Assembly (NCBI GenBank): GCA_035940575.1
Contig: DASZER010000033.1
Coordinates: 28,903 to 92,902, forward strand
Source: BP-191 sp035940575
Lineage (GTDB): Bacteria > Actinomycetota > Actinomycetes > BP-191
Direction of reading: 5' to 3'
DNA length: 64,000 nt
The notes below the pieces were generated by a model. It was not told the DNA's origin, did no database searches, and saw only the letters and a program-made list of their open reading frames with translations. Below are positions 35,380 through 44,389 of this stretch, in pieces. The position numbers and the translations under genes were made by a program. Position 1 is the first letter of the stretch; every line of letters begins with the position of its first letter.

Positions 35380-36881
35380 GCGGGCCGCAACGTCTCCGCC
35401 GCGCGGATCGCGGTCAGCACGGCCTTGGCCTTGTTGCGGCACTCGGCGTCCTCGGTGGGGCCGTCGCTGTCGGCGACGATGCCGGCGCCTGCCTGGACGT
35501 ACGCCACGCCGTCGCGCAGCAGCACCGTACGGATCGCGATGCACGCGTCGAGGTCGCCCGCGAAGTCGAGGTAGCCGACCGCGCCGCCGTAGAGCCCGCG
35601 CCTGCGCGGCTCGATCTCCTCGATGAGCTCCATCGCGCGCGGCTTCGGCGCGCCCGACAGCGTGCCCGCGGGGAAGCACGCGGTCAGCACGTCGAACGCC
35701 GCCCGCCCCGCCGCCACCTGGCCCACGACGCTCGACACGATGTGCATCACGTGGGAGTAGCGCTCGACCGCGAAGAAGTCGACGACCTCGACGGTGCCGG
35801 GGTCGCAGACGCGGCCGAGGTCGTTGCGGCCGAGGTCGACGAGCATCACGTGCTCGGAGCGCTCCTTCGGGTCGGCGAGCAGCTCGGTCGCGAGCGCCGC
35901 GTCCTCCTCGGGCGTCGCGCCGCGCGGCTTGGTGCCGGCGATCGGGCGGACGAGCGCGCGGCCGTTCTCGACCTTGACGAGCGCCTCGGGCGAGGACCCG
36001 ATGACGTCGAAGCCGTCGAAGCGCAGCAGGTACATGTAGGGGCTCGGGTTGAGCACGCGCAGCACCCGGTACACGTCGAGCGGGTCGGCGGGCGTGCTCG
36101 TCTCGAACCGTTGCGACAGCACGACCTGGAACACGTCCCCGGCCCGCACGTGCTCCTTGGCGCGCTCGACCGCGGCGACGTAGCCGCCCTCGGGCGCGGT
36201 CGTCGCGACGTCGCCGAGGTCGACCGCCGTGTCGAGCGTCGCGGCGGTCGGCGCGGCGGGCGTCGCGAGGTCGCGGGTCATCGCGTCGAGCCGCGCGAGC
36301 GCGTCGTCGTACGCCGCGTCGACGCGCTCGTCGCTGTCGTCCCAGTTGACGGCGTTGGCGATGAGCAGCACCGAGCCGTCGTCGTGGTCGAGCACCGCGA
36401 GGTCGGTCGCGAACAGGAACGCCAGCTCCGGCACGCGCAGGTCGTCGCTCGCGGTCGACGGCAGGCGTTCGAGGCGGCGTACGGCGTCGTAGGCGAGGTA
36501 GCCGACCATGCCGCCGGTCAGCGGCGGCAGGCCCGGGAGGCGCTCGGTGTGCAGCCGCGCGACGGTCTCGCGCAGCGCCGCCAGCGGGTCGCCGGACATC
36601 GGCAGGCCGACGGGCGGCGTACCGGTCCAGTACGCCTCGCCGCCGCGCTCGGTGAGCGTCGCGGCCGAGCGCGCGCCGACGAACGAGTACCGCGACCACG
36701 ACCGGCCGTGCTCGGCGGACTCCAGGAGGAACGTGCCCGGACGCCCGCCGGCGAGCTTGCGGTAGACCCCGACCGGGGTCTCGCCGTCGGCGAGCAGGCG
36801 GCGCGTGACGGGGATGACGCGCCGGTCGCGGGCGAGCGCGCGGAACGTCTCGCGGTCCGGCGCGACGGCTCCGGTGGTCAC
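35376..36881 (-). CDS. trpE: Anthranilate synthase component I
   Basis: A 501-residue chorismate-binding enzyme converting chorismate plus ammonia to anthranilate. The feedback site LLES is near residue 54. The C-terminal domain shows RPIAGTKPRGATPEED, NDLGRVCDPGTVEV, CFPAGTLSGAPKPRAME and AGAGIVADSDG. The amidotransferase partner (trpG) and trpD are not in this window. GTG overlaps the hisI stop (GTGA), linking the his and trp blocks. Confidence 0.97.
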   Translation of the reverse strand: MTTGAVAPDRETFRALARDRRVIPVTRRLLADGETPVGVYRKLAGGRPGTFLLESAEHGRSWSRYSFVGARSAATLTERGGEAYWTGTPPVGLPMSGDPLAALRETVARLHTERLPGLPPLTGGMVGYLAYDAVRRLERLPSTASDDLRVPELAFLFATDLAVLDHDDGSVLLIANAVNWDDSDERVDAAYDDALARLDAMTRDLATPAAPTAATLDTAVDLGDVATTAPEGGYVAAVERAKEHVRAGDVFQVVLSQRFETSTPADPLDVYRVLRVLNPSPYMYLLRFDGFDVIGSSPEALVKVENGRALVRPIAGTKPRGATPEEDAALATELLADPKERSEHVMLVDLGRNDLGRVCDPGTVEVVDFFAVERYSHVMHIVSSVVGQVAAGRAAFDVLTACFPAGTLSGAPKPRAMELIEEIEPRRRGLYGGAVGYLDFAGDLDACIAIRTVLLRDGVAYVQAGAGIVADSDGPTEDAECRNKAKAVLTAIRAAETLRPA

Positions 36882-37255
36882 GCCGGCGGCGTGCCCACGA
36901 CGGCCGGCAGCACGTCGGCGTCGAAGCACGTGCGGTCGCCGGTGTGGCAGGCAGCGCCGACCTGGTCGACCTTGACGAGCACCGTGTCGCCGTCGCAGTC
37001 GAGCGCGACGGAGCGCACCCACTGCTGGTGCCCGGACGTGTCGCCCTTGACCCAGTACTCCTGGCGGCTGCGCGACCAGTACGTGCACCGGCCCGTGGTG
37101 AGCGTGCGGTGCAGCGCCTCGTCGTCCATCCAGCCGACCATGAGCACCTCGCCGGTGTCGTGCTGCTGCGCGACCGCGGGGAACAGCCCCTCGGGGTCGC
37201 GCTTCAGCCGCGCGGCGATGGCGGGATCGAGGTCGGACGAGGGAACGCGAGCCAT
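36878..37255 (-). CDS. hisI: Phosphoribosyl-AMP cyclohydrolase
   Basis: A 125-residue zinc enzyme for the third step of histidine synthesis. Typical segments: VLMVGWMDDEALHRTL, TYWSRSRQEYWVKGDTSGH, LDCDGDTVLVKVDQ and ACHTGDRTCF with the metal-binding Cys. Heads the trp transcript. A GAGGAT hexamer seven bases before the ATG is a weak -10 candidate. In relatives hisI directly follows hisF; here two unrelated genes lie between. Confidence 0.96.
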   Translation of the reverse strand: MARVPSSDLDPAIAARLKRDPEGLFPAVAQQHDTGEVLMVGWMDDEALHRTLTTGRCTYWSRSRQEYWVKGDTSGHQQWVRSVALDCDGDTVLVKVDQVGAACHTGDRTCFDADVLPAVVGTPPA

Positions 37256-37311
37256 GCCCGCGATCCTCGCACGCCCCGTCGCGTCGTCCGTCGCGTCGCC
37301 CGGCAGCCGGC

Positions 37312-37920
37312 TCAGGTGCCCTTGAGGCAGGTGGGCGTGCCGTCGGTGTACGAGCGACCGCTCTGCGCGGTGTCCGCGCCGAACGAGCCCTTCATCGTGC
37401 CGGTCGGCAGCTTGAGGTTGTCCGCCACGTGCGAGCCCGCCGACAGCCCGGTGAACTTCGCGCCGTTCTTCTTGAGCGCGGGGATCAGCTTGCGCGGCAC
37501 GATCCACGTCACGGTCGCGGTGCCCTCGTCGACGAGGAAGTCCACGGGGAAGACCGCCCCGTCGATGCCCGTGCCGACGGCCAGGTCCGCCTCGCGCTCC
37601 CCGGTGCCGAACTGGCGGTACGTCAGCGTGTGCCCGACGCCACCGGAGGTGAACGACAGCGTGTACGTCAGCCCGCCCACGAGCGCGGCGTCGGGCGTGA
37701 CGGACTTGAGCCGCAGCGCCGCGACGAGGTTGCGGCGGCCGGTCGCGATGTCGCCGCTCAGCAGGTCCAGCGAGTCCTGGCTCGCGGGGACCACCAGCGC
37801 GTTGCCGTCGCCGGCTACGTCCTGGATCTGGAGGCAGACGGTCCGCGCGGCGTTCGCGGGAACGGCGGCCCCGCACGCCGCGACGACGGCGGCGGCGAGG
37901 ACGGCGAGGCGTCGGTTCAT
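37312..37920 (-). CDS. Secreted beta-rich protein of unknown function
   Basis: A 202-residue exported protein with signal peptide (MNRRLAVLAAAVVAACGA, cleavage near ANA-A). The mature part is beta-rich, with Asp/Gly turns (IQDVAGDGNALVV) and two cysteines, one near each end, probably bridged. I do not recognise the family. ATG overlaps the stop of the large VWA protein gene (ATGA) and has a GAGGAG site, so the two exported proteins are made together. Confidence 0.75.
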   Translation of the reverse strand: MNRRLAVLAAAVVAACGAAVPANAARTVCLQIQDVAGDGNALVVPASQDSLDLLSGDIATGRRNLVAALRLKSVTPDAALVGGLTYTLSFTSGGVGHTLTYRQFGTGEREADLAVGTGIDGAVFPVDFLVDEGTATVTWIVPRKLIPALKKNGAKFTGLSAGSHVADNLKLPTGTMKGSFGADTAQSGRSYTDGTPTCLKGT

Positions 37921-40559
37921 GGTCGTGCTCCTCGAGGGGTGCGTGAGGGGTTCGTCGCGGTGCGGACGCGCCGCGCGAGGTGGAGCTGGGTTCCGGCCGC
38001 CGCGCATGCGACGAGCACTCCGGCGAGCATGGTCGCCGCCGGGGCGACGTCCTTCGTGTTGTCGACCGCCGAGAACGCGAGCTCCTCGTCCTCGGTGATG
38101 TCGTTCTCTGCCAGCGCGAGCTGGTGCTGCTGCTCCTCCTGGGAGGCCATGCCGCCCTGGCCCTGTGCCTGCGGGTTCGGGTTCGGGTTGGGGTTCACGT
38201 TCGGGTTCGGCTGCGGCGGGGGCGGCGGCGGGACCGCGGCCGCGCGCAACGGCCTCGGCGGCTGCTGCGGCGGGACGAGCGGCGGGACGACCGGCGCGAT
38301 CCGCCGCTCGGGCGCGAGGCAGCGCACGGTCGCGGTGCCGGACACGACGGTCCTGCCGCGCAGCTCGCCCGCGATCGTGACCGGGGTGTCGGTGCCGTAG
38401 CGCGCGGACGTGCACGCGAACTCGACGGGGACGGGGAACGTGTTCAGCGCCTTGACGTTGACGTCCTCGAACGTCGACTGCCCCAGGGGCCGCACGACGT
38501 CGCGCGGCCCGCGCACGCCGACGTTGACGTCCGCGAGGTCCTTGAGGCCCTGGAGCATGTTGATGAACGCCGGCGCGATCGAGTCGTCGCTGCTGGTGAA
38601 GTCGCACACGAGCGGCTCGCCCTGGTCGATGTCGGGCTCGTCGTCGCCGTCGCAGTCGACGCCGCCCTCGGGCGCGAGCGAGCCCGCGCCGCGCGCCAGC
38701 TCCTCCATCTGCGCGCGGGGGCTGTCGGGGGTCGGGCCGCTCTTGACGCGGATGCCGACGATCTCGACGTCGTGGTCGTTCAGCGCGTCGATCACGGCCT
38801 GCTTGGTGGGGCCCGCGTTCCACGGCTCGGTGGGGTTGGGCTCGCGCATCTCGTCGTCGCTCGCGACGAGCACGACCTTGAGCGCGTCGTCGCGGAACTG
38901 CGCGCCCTGGCCCGGCGGGATGTCGGCCGTGATGCCGTCGCGGCCGGCGCCGGTCACGGCCTGGTAGATCGCCTCCAGCGCCGAGTCGTCGCCGTTGCCG
39001 CCGCCGGTCGTGATGCCGCCGAGCGCGTCGCCGAGGTCCTGGTCGACCGGGCCCACCGCGCGCCTGCGCTTGTACGGGTACGTCCCCTCGATGCCGTCGT
39101 CGCCGCCCGGCGTCTGCGGGTAGTCACGGAAGTCCGCCACACCGAAGTGGAGGTTGATGCCCGCCGCGGTGAGGTCGTCGACGATGTCCTGCACGCCCTC
39201 CTGGACGGCGGCGATCGCGTTCTGCATCGAGCCGGTGCTGTCCGTCATGAAGTAGAGGTCCAGCGGCGTCGGCGTCGGCGGCAGCACGAGGTCGTAGCCC
39301 ACGCGGCGTCGCTCGCCCGGCTTCAACGTCACCACGGTCCCCGAGGGACGCAGCATCGGCTTCATCGGCGGGGCCGGGACGCGCTTCTTGACGTTGATGA
39401 CGGGCCGCGGCGGCGGCGGGATGTTGAAGTCGTTCGGGATCGAGCGCCGGTACAGCGCGCGCGGGCTGAACCCGTACAGCACGAACTCGTCGTCCACCTT
39501 GGACTGGGCGAACGTCAGGTCCGACAGCACCGCGTCCTCGGGCGTGACGTCGAGGCGCTTCGCGTCCCTCCCCTTGCTCAGCGGCGGGTCGACCGTGACG
39601 CCGTCGACGGTGGACGACGTCGCGACGAGGCCGAACTCCGGCCCCGCCGTGATCGACGTCACCATGTCCGGGGCCGGCGCGAGGATGCCCTGCGTCAGCG
39701 AGACCATGTCGAGCCGCGAGGCGTTGGCGAACGCGATCGTGGTGAACGCCGGCGACACGTCGACGCGCACGGGCGCGGCGGGCGCGCTGACGCGCCCGAA
39801 ACTGCGTCCCTTGTCGATCGAGGCGTACAGCGTCGTCGAGTCCCACGCCCACACGACGTTGCGGAACGCGTCGACGACGAAGTCGGACAGGTCGGGCAGG
39901 TTCGTCGCGAGCGCGGTCCACGACTCGCCGCCGGTGGTGGTGGCGTACAGCGTCCGCTTCTCGACCGGGACGGTCTCCTCGACCAGCACGTACGCCTCGA
40001 GCGGCGACAGCGCCGTGCGCAGCGCGATCGGCTGGCCGAACTGCGGGAGCCCGTTCGACTTGAGCACGAACGTGCGCGCGCCGTCGACGCTCAGGAGCAC
40101 GCGAGGCTGGACGAGCGGGGTGCCGTTGCTGACGACGTTCGTGACGCCGAGCGCCCAGACGGTGCTGCCCGAGACGTACGGGAGCTGGATGTCGAGCAGC
40201 CTGCGCTGCGCGACCGGGGTGGACTCGTCGCCGCCGAGCGGGCCGAGCGCGCCGAGCTCCTCGTCGGGCACCGTCGCGCCGGTCCAGGTGCACCCGGAGT
40301 CGCGCGACGAGGCGATCGCGACGCCGTTGCTGACGTAGAGGCGCTCGGGGCGCCGCTCGTCGATCGTGTACGCGGTCAGCGCGTCGCTGCCGGCGCCGGC
40401 GAAGCTCGGGGCCGCCACGCGGGTCCAGCCGTCGCCCTCGGTCTTCCAGGCTCCGGGGGTCACGCAGGTGGGCGGGGACGCCGAGGCGGGGACGGCGAGG
40501 CACAGTGCGGCGACGGCGAGCACCAGCCCGCTACGTCTCCCCCGTGCACTCCGAGCCAT
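37917..40559 (-). CDS. Secreted propeller and integrin-like VWA protein with C-terminal membrane anchor
   Basis: An 880-residue exported protein: signal peptide (1-28), propeller-like region with Asp-box-like motifs (about 30-380), a basic linker, then an integrin-beta-like VWA domain (DLYFMTDSTGSMQNAI MIDAS; HFGVADFRDYP), a Pro-rich stalk with Asn-Pro repeats, and a C-terminal hydrophobic segment (TMLAGVLVACAAAGTQLHL) with basic tail. Probably cell-surface, binding a ligand in a metal-dependent way. ATG at 40559 has GGAGG upstream; the longer frame lacks a good signal peptide. Placed within the his/trp cluster without obvious metabolic link. Confidence 0.85.
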   Translation of the reverse strand: MARSARGRRSGLVLAVAALCLAVPASASPPTCVTPGAWKTEGDGWTRVAAPSFAGAGSDALTAYTIDERRPERLYVSNGVAIASSRDSGCTWTGATVPDEELGALGPLGGDESTPVAQRRLLDIQLPYVSGSTVWALGVTNVVSNGTPLVQPRVLLSVDGARTFVLKSNGLPQFGQPIALRTALSPLEAYVLVEETVPVEKRTLYATTTGGESWTALATNLPDLSDFVVDAFRNVVWAWDSTTLYASIDKGRSFGRVSAPAAPVRVDVSPAFTTIAFANASRLDMVSLTQGILAPAPDMVTSITAGPEFGLVATSSTVDGVTVDPPLSKGRDAKRLDVTPEDAVLSDLTFAQSKVDDEFVLYGFSPRALYRRSIPNDFNIPPPPRPVINVKKRVPAPPMKPMLRPSGTVVTLKPGERRRVGYDLVLPPTPTPLDLYFMTDSTGSMQNAIAAVQEGVQDIVDDLTAAGINLHFGVADFRDYPQTPGGDDGIEGTYPYKRRRAVGPVDQDLGDALGGITTGGGNGDDSALEAIYQAVTGAGRDGITADIPPGQGAQFRDDALKVVLVASDDEMREPNPTEPWNAGPTKQAVIDALNDHDVEIVGIRVKSGPTPDSPRAQMEELARGAGSLAPEGGVDCDGDDEPDIDQGEPLVCDFTSSDDSIAPAFINMLQGLKDLADVNVGVRGPRDVVRPLGQSTFEDVNVKALNTFPVPVEFACTSARYGTDTPVTIAGELRGRTVVSGTATVRCLAPERRIAPVVPPLVPPQQPPRPLRAAAVPPPPPPQPNPNVNPNPNPNPQAQGQGGMASQEEQQHQLALAENDITEDEELAFSAVDNTKDVAPAATMLAGVLVACAAAGTQLHLARRVRTATNPSRTPRGARP

Positions 40560-40691
40560 GCTCGCGCCTCCGTGTCCCGCCGTTGATGCGCCCCCTTCTA
40601 CGAGGCGGCGGTGATTCCCTTCCAAGGGGGTGACGCGGAAACGCCACAGACGTCTCGGTGCCGTACGGGTTAGGGAGAGGTGACCTCGGGG

Positions 40692-41456
40692 TCAGGCGAG
40701 GCGCACGAGGTGCCCTGCGGAGCGCAGCGCGACCTTGACGTCACGCACGGTGAGCTCGCCGAAGTGGAAGACGCTCGCCGCGAGGACGGCGTCGGCCCCC
40801 GCGCCGACGGCGGGCGCGAAGTGCCCCAGCGCGCCGGCGCCACCGCTGGCGATCACCGGGATCGTGACGACGCTGCGTACGGCCTCGATCATCGCGAGGT
40901 CGTAGCCGTCCTTGGTGCCGTCGGCGTCCATGGAGTTGAGCAGGATCTCGCCCGCGCCGTGCTCCTGGCCCTGCGCCGCCCACTCGAGCAGGCCGATGCC
41001 GGTCCTGGTGCGGCCTCCGTGCGTCGTGACCTCGAAGCCGTTGCCGTCCTCGCGCCGCCGCGCGTCGCAGGACAGCACGACGCACTGGCTCCCGAAGCGC
41101 GTCGCCGCCTCCTCCAGCAGGTGCGGGTCGGCGACCGCGCCGGTGTTGATCCCGACCTTGTCGGCGCCCGCGCGCAGCAGCGCGTCCACGTCGTCCACGG
41201 TGCGTACGCCGCCGCCGACCGTGAGCGGGATGAACACCTGCTCGGCGGTCCGCCGCACGACGTCGTACGTCGTCTCGCGGCCCTGCGACGACGCCGTGAT
41301 GTCGAGGAAGACCAGCTCGTCCACGCCCTGCGCGTCGTACGCCGCCGCGAGCTCGACGGGGTCGCCCGCGTCGCGCAGGTCGGTGAAGTTGACGCCCTTC
41401 ACGACCCGCCCCGCGTCGACGTCGAGGCAGGCGATGACCCGGACCGCGACCGTCAT
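40692..41456 (-). CDS. hisF: Imidazole glycerol phosphate synthase cyclase subunit
   Basis: A 254-residue TIM barrel forming the heterodimer with HisH. Catalytic Asp11 is in RVIACLDVDAGRVVKG and the second Asp in LNSMDADGTKDGYD. ATG overlaps the hisA stop (ATGA). Last gene of the hisDCBHAF run; 132 bases separate it from the VWA gene. Confidence 0.98.
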   Translation of the reverse strand: MTVAVRVIACLDVDAGRVVKGVNFTDLRDAGDPVELAAAYDAQGVDELVFLDITASSQGRETTYDVVRRTAEQVFIPLTVGGGVRTVDDVDALLRAGADKVGINTGAVADPHLLEEAATRFGSQCVVLSCDARRREDGNGFEVTTHGGRTRTGIGLLEWAAQGQEHGAGEILLNSMDADGTKDGYDLAMIEAVRSVVTIPVIASGGAGALGHFAPAVGAGADAVLAASVFHFGELTVRDVKVALRSAGHLVRLA

Positions 41457-42163
41457 CGGGGCACCGCCGCCAGGGCCTCCTCGAGGGTGAACGCCCCGGC
41501 GTACAGCGCCTTGCCGACGATCGCCCCCTCGACGCCAGGCACCGTCGCGATCGCGCGCAGGTCGTCCAGCGACGAGACGCCGCCGCTCGCGACGACCGGC
41601 TTCGTCGTCGCGGCCGTCACGTCCCTGAGGAGGTCGAGGTTGGGCCCGGTCATCGTGCCGTCGCGGCCGACGTCGGTGACGACGTAGCGCGCGCAGCCGT
41701 CGCGGTCGAGGCGTTCGAGCACCTCGAACAGCTCGCCGCCCTCGCGCGTCCACCCGCGCGCGGCGAGCGTCGTGCCGCGCACGTCGAGCCCCACGGCGAT
41801 CCGGTCGCCGACGCGCGCGATGGCGTCGCGAACCCAGCCGGGGTCCTCCAACGCCGCCGTGCCCAGGTTGACGCGCGCGGCTCCCGTCGCGAGCGCGGCG
41901 TCGAGCGACGCGTCGTCGCGGATGCCGCCGGAGAGCTCGACCCGCACGTCGAGGGCGCCGACCACGGAGGCGAGCAGGTCGCGGTTGGAGCCGCGCCCGA
42001 ACGCCGCGTCGAGGTCGACGAGGTGCACCCACTCCGCGCCCGCCTCCTGCCACGCGAGCGCGGCGGCGAGCGGGTCGCCGTACGCCGTCTCGGTCCCCGC
42101 CTCGCCGCGCACGAGGCGTACGGCCTGGCCGTCCGCGACGTCGACGGCGGGCAGCAGGATCAC
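41453..42163 (-). CDS. priA: Phosphoribosyl isomerase (PriA-type HisA)
   Basis: A 236-residue TIM barrel. Very close in sequence to actinobacterial PriA, the dual-substrate isomerase serving both histidine (ProFAR) and tryptophan (PRA) synthesis: LPAVDVADGQAVRLVRGEAG, WVHLVDLDAAFGRGSN, VELSGGIRDD, VVASGGVSSLDDLRAIA. No trpF is present in the trp cluster, which fits. GTG overlaps the hisH stop (GTGA). Confidence 0.93.
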   Translation of the reverse strand: MILLPAVDVADGQAVRLVRGEAGTETAYGDPLAAALAWQEAGAEWVHLVDLDAAFGRGSNRDLLASVVGALDVRVELSGGIRDDASLDAALATGAARVNLGTAALEDPGWVRDAIARVGDRIAVGLDVRGTTLAARGWTREGGELFEVLERLDRDGCARYVVTDVGRDGTMTGPNLDLLRDVTAATTKPVVASGGVSSLDDLRAIATVPGVEGAIVGKALYAGAFTLEEALAAVPR

Positions 42164-42786
42164 AGCGACCCCACCCAGTTGCGCAGCAGCCTGGCGCCGG
42201 TGTCGCCGGACTTCTCGGGGTGGAACTGCACCGCGCTCAACGCCCCCGTCTCGACGACCGACGCGAACCGCGCGCCGTGGCGCGTCCAGCCGGTCACCTC
42301 GGCGATCTCGACGTCGTCGGGCGCGCCGACGCAGGCGCCGTAGGAGTGCACGAAGTAGAACCGCTCCTCCGGGTCGATCCCGTCGAGCAGCGTCGAGGAG
42401 CCGGAGCGCTCGACGGTGTTCCAGCCCATGTGCGGGACGACCGGCGCGTCGCGCAGCGCGCGGATCGTGCCGGGCAGCGCGCCGAGGCCCTTGATGGCCG
42501 CGCCGTGCTCCTCGCTCCCGTCGAAGAGCACCTGCATGCCGACGCAGAGGCCGAGCACGGGGCGTTCGCGGTCGACGCGGTCGCCGATCACCGCGCGGCC
42601 GCCGACGGCCTCGAGCTGCTCCATGCACGCGCCGAACGCCCCCACGCCGGGCACGACGAGCCCCGCGCACCTCACGGCCTCGACGGTGTCGTTGGTGACG
42701 AGCACGTCGGCGCCCGCGCGGGCCAGCGCGCGCTCGACCGAGCGCAGGTTGCCCGAGCCGTAGTCGTAGACGACGACGCGCTTCAC
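42160..42786 (-). CDS. hisH: Imidazole glycerol phosphate synthase glutaminase subunit
   Basis: A 208-residue class I glutamine amidotransferase. Nucleophile Cys in LGLCVGMQ, His and Glu of the triad in VQFHPEKSG, opener VVYDYGSGNLRSVERAL. Supplies ammonia to HisF. GTG overlaps the hisB stop (GTGA). Confidence 0.97.
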   Translation of the reverse strand: MKRVVVYDYGSGNLRSVERALARAGADVLVTNDTVEAVRCAGLVVPGVGAFGACMEQLEAVGGRAVIGDRVDRERPVLGLCVGMQVLFDGSEEHGAAIKGLGALPGTIRALRDAPVVPHMGWNTVERSGSSTLLDGIDPEERFYFVHSYGACVGAPDDVEIAEVTGWTRHGARFASVVETGALSAVQFHPEKSGDTGARLLRNWVGSL

Positions 42787-43364
42787 AGCACGCCCTTGGT
42801 CGAGGGGACGCCCGCCACGCCGCCGAGGGACACGGCGTCGCGCAGCGCGCGCGCCACGGCCTTGAACTGCGCCTCCACGACGTGGTGCGCGTTGCGGCCG
42901 GCGAGGACGCGCACGTGCAGGCAGACCTGCGCCGCCGCCGTGAACGACTCCCAGACGTGCCTGGTCAGGGTCGTGTCGTACGTGCCGATCAGCTCGACGA
43001 TCTCCGGCTCGACGTGGACGACGTACGGCCTGCCCGACAGGTCCACCGCGACCTGCACGAGCGTCTCGTCCAGCGGGACGAGGGCGTCGCCGAAGCGGCG
43101 GATGCCGGCCTTGTCGCCGAGCGCCTCGCGCAGCGCCTGGCCGAGCGCGATCGACGTGTCCTCGACCGTGTGGTGCGCGTCGACGTGCGTGTCGCCCTCG
43201 CAGCGCACGGTGAGGTCGAAGCCGCCGTGCTTGCCGAGCTGGGCCAGCATGTGGTCGAAGAACGGCACGCCGGTGTCGACCGCGACCTCGCCCGTGCCGT
43301 CGAGCACGAGCGTCACCCGCACCGACGTCTCGCCGGTGGTGCGCTCGACGGTGGCGGCTCTCAC
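42783..43364 (-). CDS. hisB: Imidazoleglycerol-phosphate dehydratase
   Basis: A 193-residue manganese enzyme with two repeated half-domains: GVPFFDHMLAQLGKHGGFDL and HVDAHHTVEDTSIALGQAL in the first, AGRNAHHVVEAQFKAVARAL in the second; the HHxxE motifs bind the metals. Monofunctional (no phosphatase domain). GTG overlaps the hisC stop (GTGA). Confidence 0.98.
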   Translation of the reverse strand: MRAATVERTTGETSVRVTLVLDGTGEVAVDTGVPFFDHMLAQLGKHGGFDLTVRCEGDTHVDAHHTVEDTSIALGQALREALGDKAGIRRFGDALVPLDETLVQVAVDLSGRPYVVHVEPEIVELIGTYDTTLTRHVWESFTAAAQVCLHVRVLAGRNAHHVVEAQFKAVARALRDAVSLGGVAGVPSTKGVL

Positions 43365-44389
43365 GTGACCTCCCTCAACGCCGCGAGGAACGCGTCGTTC
43401 TCCTCGGGCCTGCCCGCCGTGACCCGCAGCCAGCCGGCGAGGCCGACGTCGCGGACGAGCACGCCCCTGTCCAGCAACGCCTGCCACGTCCCGTCGGCGG
43501 CGCCGAACAGCACGAAGTTCGCGTCGCTCGGGACCGTCCTGGGCAGCTCGCGCACGAGCCGGTCGCGCTCGTCGCGCAGCAGGCCGACGTAGCGCAGCAA
43601 CGTCTCCGCGTGCGCGAGCGCGACGCGCCCCGCGGCCTGGGTGAGCGCCGAGAGGTGGTACGGCAGCCGCACCAGCCGCAGCAGGTCCACGACCGTCGGG
43701 TCGGCGGCGAGGTAGCCGACGCGGGCGCCCGCGAGCGCGAACGCCTTGCTCATCGTGCGCGTCACGACGAGCCGCTCGCGGCCCGGCAGCAGCGCGAGCG
43801 CGGACGGCGCGTGCGAGAACTCCGCGTACGCCTCGTCCACCACGACCATGCCGTCCGTGGCGTCGTAGACGGCCTCGATCACGGCGTGCGGCAGGGCGTT
43901 GCCGGTGGGGTTGTTCGGCGAGCAGAGGAACGTCACCGTCGGGCGCTCGCGCTCGACCGCCGCGACGGCCGCCTCGGCCGACAGCGAGAAGTCCGACGGG
44001 TCGCGCTCGGCGGCGACCCAGCGCGTCGCGGTCGCGACGGAGATGAGCCTGTGCATCGAGTACGACGGCTCGAAGCCGAGCGCCGTGCGCCCAGGCCCGC
44101 CGAACGCCTGGAGGAGCTGCTGCAGGACCTCGTTGGAGCCGTTGGCCGCCCACGTGCCCTCGGGGACGTGGCCGACGTAGGAGGCGAGGTCGGTCCGCAG
44201 CGCGAGCGCCTCGCGGTCGGGGTAGCGGTTGAGCTCGCTCTCGAGCACCCTCCGCGAGAGGTCCTCCAGGACCTCTCGCGGAGGGGGGTACGGGTTCTCG
44301 TTCGTGTTGAGGCGGACGGGTACGTCGTCGAGCTGCGGCGCGCCGTACGCTGCCCAGCCGACGAGGTCGTCGCGCAGGGGGAACGTCAC
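43361..44389 (-). CDS. hisC: Histidinol-phosphate aminotransferase
   Basis: A 342-residue class I/II PLP aminotransferase. RLNTNENPYPPP opens the substrate site, SPNNPTGNALP and VVDEAYAEFS hold the Asn and Asp, and the PLP Lys is in RTMSKAFALAGARVGYL. GTG overlaps the hisD stop (GTGA). Confidence 0.97.
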   Translation of the reverse strand: MTFPLRDDLVGWAAYGAPQLDDVPVRLNTNENPYPPPREVLEDLSRRVLESELNRYPDREALALRTDLASYVGHVPEGTWAANGSNEVLQQLLQAFGGPGRTALGFEPSYSMHRLISVATATRWVAAERDPSDFSLSAEAAVAAVERERPTVTFLCSPNNPTGNALPHAVIEAVYDATDGMVVVDEAYAEFSHAPSALALLPGRERLVVTRTMSKAFALAGARVGYLAADPTVVDLLRLVRLPYHLSALTQAAGRVALAHAETLLRYVGLLRDERDRLVRELPRTVPSDANFVLFGAADGTWQALLDRGVLVRDVGLAGWLRVTAGRPEENDAFLAALREVT

